Part shown: positions 7,200-10,980 of the stretch, one piece after another | Layout: each line of letters begins with the position of its first letter | Position numbering within the stretch: the first letter of the stretch is position 1 | Notes under the pieces: generated by a model | What the model was told of the DNA's origin: nothing | Databases searched by the model: none | What the model saw: only the letters and a program-made list of their open reading frames with translations | Position numbers and translations under genes: made by a program | Assembly: GCA_902766655.1 (NCBI GenBank) | Contig: CACXEL010000398.1 | Location: forward strand, 1 to 10,980 | Length of the DNA stretch: 10,980 bases | Reading direction: 5' to 3' | DNA from: an uncultured Lachnospiraceae bacterium | Lineage (GTDB): Bacteria > Bacillota > Clostridia > Lachnospirales > Lachnospiraceae

Positions 7200-7385
7200 A
7201 CTCCTGGAATGTGCGATCCCCTATTTTTCCTGAACCTACATTTGAATTAAAGGGATTCCTATATCGTCGTATCAATGTCAGGCCGCGAGCAACTACCGGC
7301 GGAAGGCAGCGCTGCGAGTGCGGTTACCCACCTGGCTTCGAGCTAGGCGTCAGTTTCATAGGAACGGCATTTTGGGAGCTTTTTC
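7200..7385 (+). ncRNA. ssrS: 6S RNA (putative)
   Basis: An RNA of about 186 nt with no credible protein frame. 6S RNA binds the sigma-A RNA polymerase holoenzyme by mimicking an open promoter and lowers transcription in slow growth. The ends pair: 7201-7212 with 7367-7378, 12 pairs including several G-U. A second stem pairs TTCCTAT (7256-7262) with ATAGGAA (7358-7364). The unpaired or weakly paired stretch between these stems on the 5' side, opposite a short 3' stretch, gives the central bubble expected of the family. Stretches such as CCTGAACCTACATTTGAAT, GCGGTTACCCACCTGG and TAGGCGTCAG are ones I recall from Firmicute 6S RNAs. A T-rich run (7380-7384) follows the closing stem and may end the RNA. 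The assignment rests on memory of the family, not on a covariance search. Confidence 0.82.
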
Positions 7386-7395
7386 TTCATAAATT

Positions 7396-7422
7396 ATGCG
7401 CGGGCCGTAAAGGCCCGCGTAT
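7396..7422 (+). other. 11-bp hairpin just after the 6S RNA
   Basis: Positions 7396-7406 pair with 7412-7422 over 11 bp, with one G-U, around the 5-nt loop GTAAA. The core CGCGGGCC/GGCCCGCG is entirely G-C. No T-tract follows, so it does not look like an intrinsic terminator. It could be a barrier, a processing signal, or part of the larger structured stretch that follows. Confidence 0.6.
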
Positions 7423-7428
7423 TGTAGT

Positions 7429-7520
7429 AGAAGGTCTCTTAAGGCTTTTGAAGGAAACACGGTCCTGCGAAGGGGCCCGTTTCCGAGTGGCTGAGCGCTG
7501 CCTGATGGGAGGCCTTTTTT
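7429..7520 (+). ncRNA. Unassigned structured RNA / leader ending in a terminator before galM
   Basis: The stretch GAAGGTCTCT (7430-7439) pairs over about 10 bp with 7508-7517, and the 3' arm runs straight into a T-tract (7515-7520), as in an intrinsic terminator with a very large loop. Inside, GGAAAC (7453-7458) pairs with GTTTCC (7479-7484). This is stacked on GGTCC (7461-7465) with GGGCC (7473-7477), and the loop is TGCGAAG. A short local alternative (GCCT 7500-7503 with AGGC 7510-7513) would compete with the long-range stem, which is the layout of an attenuator. It lies 43 nt before the galM start, with no promoter visible in between. I could not match it to a riboswitch, T-box or SRP RNA. 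Confidence 0.45.
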
Positions 7521-7550
7521 GACTGCGAGGACGTGTTTTCATTTTCAGAC

Positions 7551-7557
7551 AGGAGGT
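7551..7557 (+). promoter_or_regulatory. Shine-Dalgarno site that decides the galM start
   Basis: AGGAGGT lies 6 nt before ATG 7564. The frame is open back to a TTG at 7519, but that codon sits in the terminator T-tract and has no ribosome-binding site, so ATG 7564 is the start. Confidence 0.9.
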
Positions 7558-7563
7558 CAGGAT

Positions 7564-8613
7564 ATGTCTGTCAGAGAGTTCACCTTCGGAAAGACCGGGG
7601 ACGGCCGGGAAGTGGCTGCGTTTGAAATCAAAAATGCCGGCGGCGCCTCCATCACTGTCATAAGCTACGGCGCCATTCTTCAGAGCGTGCTTGTTCCCGA
7701 TGCCGGCGGCGCCCTCCGGGACGTGGCCCTGGGCTACGATGCGGTGGAGCCCTACGAGGCCAACCCCAACTATTTCGGCGCTACCATAGGGCGCAGCGGC
7801 AACCGGATCGCCGGCGCCGCCTTTACGCTGAACGGAAAGCGCTATCAGCTTGCTGCCAATGAAAATGACAACAACCTCCACAGCTGCCCCGACGGCTACA
7901 ATTTCCGGCTCTGGGACGGCAAGGCGGGTGAGGACGGGCTGAGCGTTTCCTTCCGGCTCCACAGCGCGGATATGGACCAGGGCTTCCCGGGCGCCTTTGA
8001 CGTCACGGTGACCTATGCCCTGAGCGAGGACAATGCCGTCTCCATCACCTATGACGGGATCTCCGATGCCGACACGGTGGCCAACATGACCAACCACTCC
8101 TACTTCAATCTGAAGGGGGCGGGCTGCGGGGATATCTACGACCATTTCCTGACGATCTGCGCGGACGGCTACACGCCCGTGGATGCGAAGAGCATACCGG
8201 TCGGTACGGTAGCGCCGGTCGAGGGGACGCCCTTCGACTTCAGGACCGCCAAGCAGGTCGGCCGGGACGCGGACCTTCCCTGCGAGCAGCTCTCCTTCAC
8301 GGGCGGCTACGACCACAACTTCGCTGTGAACGGCGAGGGCATGCGGCAGGCAGCCGAACTCTTCTCCGCCGAGTCCGGCATCGTCATGAAGGTCCTGAGC
8401 GACCTGCCGGGTATCCAGTTCTACGCCGGGAACTTCCTCTCCGGACCGGCCGGCAAGGGCGGTGCGGCCTATCCCGTCCACGGCGGACTGGCCCTCGAGA
8501 CCCAGTATTATCCCAACTCCGTCAACGAACCGGCCTTTGCCTCGCCTGTCCTGAAGGCGGGCGAACGCTATTTTACCAGAACGGTGTATGCCTTCGGCGT
8601 TAAGGCGGGATAA
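7564..8613 (+). CDS. galM: Aldose 1-epimerase (mutarotase)
   Basis: A 349-residue cytoplasmic enzyme that interconverts the alpha and beta anomers of glucose and galactose, feeding the Leloir pathway. The family hallmarks are in place: GRSGNRIAGAAF, H106 in NNLHSCPDGYNFRLWD (the commoner form is LHGG), the general-acid H178 in TNHSYFNL, D250 in GGYDHNF, and the general-base E312 in LETQYYPNSVN. Length matches the usual 340-350 residues and there is no signal peptide. ATG 7564 is chosen because AGGAGGT lies 6 nt upstream. No galK, galT or galE gene is nearby in the window. The gene is preceded by the 6S RNA and an unassigned terminator-like structure, and I see no promoter of its own, so its expression may depend on read-through of that structure. 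Confidence 0.96.
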   Translation: MSVREFTFGKTGDGREVAAFEIKNAGGASITVISYGAILQSVLVPDAGGALRDVALGYDAVEPYEANPNYFGATIGRSGNRIAGAAFTLNGKRYQLAANENDNNLHSCPDGYNFRLWDGKAGEDGLSVSFRLHSADMDQGFPGAFDVTVTYALSEDNAVSITYDGISDADTVANMTNHSYFNLKGAGCGDIYDHFLTICADGYTPVDAKSIPVGTVAPVEGTPFDFRTAKQVGRDADLPCEQLSFTGGYDHNFAVNGEGMRQAAELFSAESGIVMKVLSDLPGIQFYAGNFLSGPAGKGGAAYPVHGGLALETQYYPNSVNEPAFASPVLKAGERYFTRTVYAFGVKAG

Positions 8614-8653
8614 AGGCCGGGTGAACAAGATACTGATGGCGGACTGAACGGAC

Positions 8654-8676
8654 CCGAAGGCGGGATCCGCCTCCGG
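8654..8676 (+). terminator. Hairpin after galM, weak terminator candidate
   Basis: Positions 8654-8663 pair with 8667-8676 at 9 of 10 positions around the 3-nt loop GAT; A8657/C8673 is mismatched. It lies 41 nt after the galM stop. Only a short CTTT follows some bases later, so termination would be weak. The rest of 8614-8749 holds no promoter I can support. Confidence 0.35.
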
Positions 8677-8749
8677 ATGCGGGCTTTCCCGGTGGCGGAA
8701 TCAGGGGCAGATCTGAACGAAATCATGAAGGTGGAATATAAAAACAGAT

Positions 8750-9979
8750 ATGAATGAGGTTCTGAAGGCATTCAAGGTCCTGGCGGCCAGAATAAGGGAT
8801 GACCATGTGGGGGCGTACGCGGCGATGTGCGCTTATTTCCTGATCATTTCTTTTGTGCCCTTCATTACGATCCTCATCGCTCTGTCCCGCAGGGCCACGC
8901 TGGATTCCGTCGCCTTCATCGAGGGTCTCATTTCCGTGATTCCGGCAGGGCTCACGGATTACGTCACGACCATCATTGACGAGGTCTACGCGAAGCCTCA
9001 GACGCTTCTGCCGGTCTCCCTCCTGATCCTCACCTACTCCGCCTCCAAGGCTGTCCACGCCCTGACCAACGGGCTGAACGTGATCAGCCATGTGGAGGAG
9101 ACCCGTGGCTGGTTCTTCCTCCGGTTCAGGTCCATGATCCTGGTCATCCTTACCATGGTCATCATCAGCGTCGTGCTCCAGCTCAATGTATATGGCACCC
9201 TGGTCAGGGAGCTGATCTCGGTCGCCTTCCCCTGGCTGGGGGAATTCATCGAGACCATGTATCCCTTCCGAAGTCTCTTCGCCTATTTCGGGCTGCTGAT
9301 CGTCTTCGTCATGGTCTACAAGTTCGTGCCCAACTGCCACTATACCTTCCGGTCGCAGCTGCCCGGCGCGTTGGTGGTCGCCACGATCTGGAGCTTTTTC
9401 TCCTACCTCATGTCTCTCTACTACACCCACAACCAGAATTTCCTGGACACCTATGGGAGTCTCACGGGTATCATTCTGGCCATGATCTGGCTCTTTTTCT
9501 GCATGCTCTTCCTCCTGGTCGGCGCGGAGATGAACCGGATCATCTACGAGGACCCGGAGAACAACGTCTTCGTCAGCACCGGTGAGAAGGTCCAGGGAAT
9601 GTCCGACGCCCGCCGCAGGCGGGTCGAGGACCAGATCGCGGCGGAGCAGGCGCAGGCCCACAGACGGCGGGTGAGAAAAGCCAACGGCGGCATCACCCCC
9701 GATGACGACAGGGATATGTGGGATGATCTGGACATCAATGATTACGAGAGGATGGTGCGCCGCAGGCGGGACGTGCGGCCCGGCGAGCGCGGCGGCTATG
9801 TTGTCCGCAGGACAGGAGAACTCTATGACCCCGAAGAAAAAGAGAACTTAGGGGAGCTGCTGGAGGCCGACGACGAGCTGGTCGACGACGTCAGCGAGTC
9901 CATCATTGACATGACCATGAAGCTGGTCGAAGAGTACCCGGCGGAGATTTCTGCCGGACGTGAAAGCAAAAAGAGCTGA
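8750..9979 (+). CDS. YihY/BrkB-family integral membrane protein with long charged C-terminal tail
   Basis: A 409-residue protein whose first 265 residues form a YihY/BrkB domain, a family of inner-membrane proteins of uncertain function (older name ribonuclease BN, now known to be wrong). Six membrane helices are visible near 26-46, 86-103, 128-149, 176-194, 204-224 and 238-262. The family signature is clear in LPGALVVATIW, the segment FLDTYGSLTGIILAMIWLFF, and GAEMNR. The last 143 residues are hydrophilic, rich in Arg, Asp and Glu (RRRVEDQ, PDDDRDMWDDLD, RMVRRRRDV, ELVDDVSES), and probably cytoplasmic; I do not recognise a domain there. ATG 8750 is the only good start in frame, but the nearest Shine-Dalgarno-like site (AAGGTGG, 8728-8734) is 15 nt away, longer than normal. 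queA follows 15 bp after the stop, so the two are likely co-transcribed. Confidence 0.9.
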   Translation: MNEVLKAFKVLAARIRDDHVGAYAAMCAYFLIISFVPFITILIALSRRATLDSVAFIEGLISVIPAGLTDYVTTIIDEVYAKPQTLLPVSLLILTYSASKAVHALTNGLNVISHVEETRGWFFLRFRSMILVILTMVIISVVLQLNVYGTLVRELISVAFPWLGEFIETMYPFRSLFAYFGLLIVFVMVYKFVPNCHYTFRSQLPGALVVATIWSFFSYLMSLYYTHNQNFLDTYGSLTGIILAMIWLFFCMLFLLVGAEMNRIIYEDPENNVFVSTGEKVQGMSDARRRRVEDQIAAEQAQAHRRRVRKANGGITPDDDRDMWDDLDINDYERMVRRRRDVRPGERGGYVVRRTGELYDPEEKENLGELLEADDELVDDVSESIIDMTMKLVEEYPAEISAGRESKKS

Positions 9980-9994
9980 AAAGAGAAGAGCTTA

Positions 9995-10980
9995 ATGAAA
10001 ACATCTGATTTTTACTATGACCTGCCCAAGGAGCTGATCGCCCAGGACCCGCTTCTTGACCGGTCCTCCTCCCGCCTCCTGCGGCTGGACCGGGAGAGCG
10101 GCGCTGTGGCCCATGACACATTCAAGAACATTGTCCATTATCTGAACGAGGGCGATACCCTTGTCATCAATGACACCAAGGTGATCCCCGCCCGCCTTTA
10201 CGGCGTCCGCGAGGGCACCCTGGGCAAGGTGGAGATACTCCTCCTGGTGAGGAAATCCACCGACACCTGGGAGACACTGGTGAAGCCCGGCAGAAAATGC
10301 CGGGAAGGCGCCAGGATCCTTTTCGGAAGCGAGGACGGCAGGGCGGAGAACTGCCCGCTGATCGGAGAGGTGACCGAGGTCCTTCCTGACGGCAACCGGC
10401 TGATCCGCTTCCGCTTCGAGGGTATCTTTGAGGAGGTCCTGGACAGGCTGGGCGAGATGCCTCTGCCGCCCTATATCCACCATCGCCTGGAAGACAAGAC
10501 CCGTTACAATACGGTATATGCCAGGGTGGAGGGGTCGGCTGCTGCGCCCACGGCCGGTCTGCATTTCACGGAGGACCTGCTCCGGGAGATCGAGGCGAAG
10601 GGCGTCCATATCGCCCATGTTACCCTGCATGTGGGACTCGGGACCTTCCGGCCGGTCAAGGTGGATGACGTGGAGTCACACCATATGCACTCCGAGTATT
10701 ACATCGTACCGGAGGAGACGGCAAAGCTGGTAAATGAAACGCATGCGTCCGGCCACCGCGTCATCTGCGTGGGCACCACCTCCTGCCGGACCGTGGAATC
10801 CGCCTCTCTCCCGGATGGGACCCTGCAGGCCACCAGCGGCTGGACGGAGATCTTTATCTATCCGGGCTACCGCTTCAAGGTCATGGACGGCCTCATCACC
10901 AACTTCCATCTGCCGGAGTCCACCCTGGTCATGCTGGTGTCCGCCTTTGCGGGCCGCGACCACGTGCTGGCGGCCTACGA
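9995..10980 (+). CDS. queA: S-adenosylmethionine:tRNA ribosyltransferase-isomerase, 3' end missing
   Basis: QueA transfers and rearranges the ribosyl part of S-adenosylmethionine onto the 7-aminomethyl-7-deazaguanine base at wobble position 34 of GUN tRNAs, giving epoxyqueuosine, the next-to-last step of queuosine synthesis. The window holds 328 codons without a stop; the family is about 340-350 residues long, so only a few C-terminal residues are missing. Recognisable segments in order are [14 protein letters not shown] at the N-terminus, [59 protein letters not shown], and [19 protein letters not shown] followed by [22 protein letters not shown] 9995 lies 15 bp after the yihY-like stop. The purine-rich AAGAGAAGAG just before it is a weak Shine-Dalgarno. 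Other queuosine genes such as tgt may follow outside the window. Confidence 0.97.
   Translation, partial: MKTSDFYYDLPKELIAQDPLLDRSSSRLLRLDRESGAVAHDTFKNIVHYLNEGDTLVINDTKVIPARLYGVREGTLGKVEILLLVRKSTDTWETLVKPGRKCREGARILFGSEDGRAENCPLIGEVTEVLPDGNRLIRFRFEGIFEEVLDRLGEMPLPPYIHHRLEDKTRYNTVYARVEGSAAAPTAGLHFTEDLLREIEAKGVHIAHVTLHVGLGTFRPVKVDDVESHHMHSEYYIVPEETAKLVNETHASGHRVICVGTTSCRTVESASLPDGTLQATSGWTEIFIYPGYRFKVMDGLITNFHLPESTLVMLVSAFAGRDHVLAAY

Noticed and set aside
7482-7500. A tRNA-Ser/Leu-like D-arm (CCGAGTGGCTGAGCG)
   Set aside because: No acceptor stem, anticodon arm or T-arm can be placed around it.
7470-7510. TPP-riboswitch-like words GGCTGAG and CCTGATGGG before galM
   Set aside because: The order and spacing do not fit, the conserved GATAATGCCAGCGTAGGGA-type block is missing, and galM is not a thiamine gene.
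7211-7522. A 103-codon plus-strand open frame across the 6S RNA and the structured element
   Set aside because: No ribosome-binding site, and it overlaps RNA structure with a matched promoter; the translation resembles no protein I know.
7387-8628. A 413-codon minus-strand open frame opposite galM
   Set aside because: Shadow of galM in the antisense frame; it also crosses the hairpin and structured element upstream of galM.
8738-8743. ATATAA/TATAAA as a -10 box for the yihY-like gene
   Set aside because: It is only about 10 bp before the start codon and no -35 lies at a suitable distance.
8723-9661. A 312-codon minus-strand open frame opposite the yihY-like gene
   Set aside because: Antisense shadow, with low-complexity His/Asp/Glu-rich translation typical of the complement of membrane-protein codons.

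Overview
The window is high-GC, gene-dense bacterial chromosome, most likely from a Firmicute of the class Clostridia and plausibly the family Lachnospiraceae. This is inferred from four things: a DUF4317 protein, a Clostridia-type threonine synthase (PLP motif HGATIAFKDMA), a giant FtsX-type permease with glycine heptads, and strong AGGAGG ribosome-binding sites. I ran no database search, so the taxonomic call is provisional.

Layout. (1) Positions 1-3843, plus strand: the 3' end of an ABC-transporter ATPase gene, then its partner, a permease of about 1,190 residues with a very long extracytoplasmic coiled coil. (2) Positions 3844-4029: a convergent intergenic region filled by two long inverted repeats, each with 26-bp arms. 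(3) Positions 4030-5278, minus strand: a DUF4317 gene of unknown function, and upstream of it a tRNA-Pro(GGG) gene with its own promoter and intrinsic terminator. The open reading frame of the DUF4317 gene runs without a stop back through the terminator and the tRNA, so a longest-ORF start would be wrong. (4) Positions 5389-7009, plus strand: threonine synthase (thrC) with an extended -10 promoter and a short hairpin just after its stop. (5) Positions 7010-7563, no protein gene: a good sigma-A-type promoter drives a roughly 186-nt RNA that I call 6S RNA. It is followed by an 11-bp hairpin and a further roughly 90-nt structured element, closed by a long-range stem and a U-tract, that I cannot assign. 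(6) Positions 7564-10980, plus strand: aldose 1-epimerase (galM), a YihY/BrkB-family membrane protein with an unusual charged C-terminal tail, and queA (tRNA queuosine synthesis), which is cut by the window end.

How the genes work together. The ATPase and permease form one exporter or mechanotransmission-type ABC complex. The yihY-like gene and queA are 15 bp apart and are probably co-transcribed. The remaining genes are housekeeping functions with no shared pathway: threonine synthesis, galactose/glucose anomer interconversion, tRNA modification and RNA polymerase regulation by 6S RNA. I see no mobile element, CRISPR array or defence system. The most unusual material is non-coding: the unassigned RNA structure between 6S RNA and galM, and the paired 26-bp hairpins.
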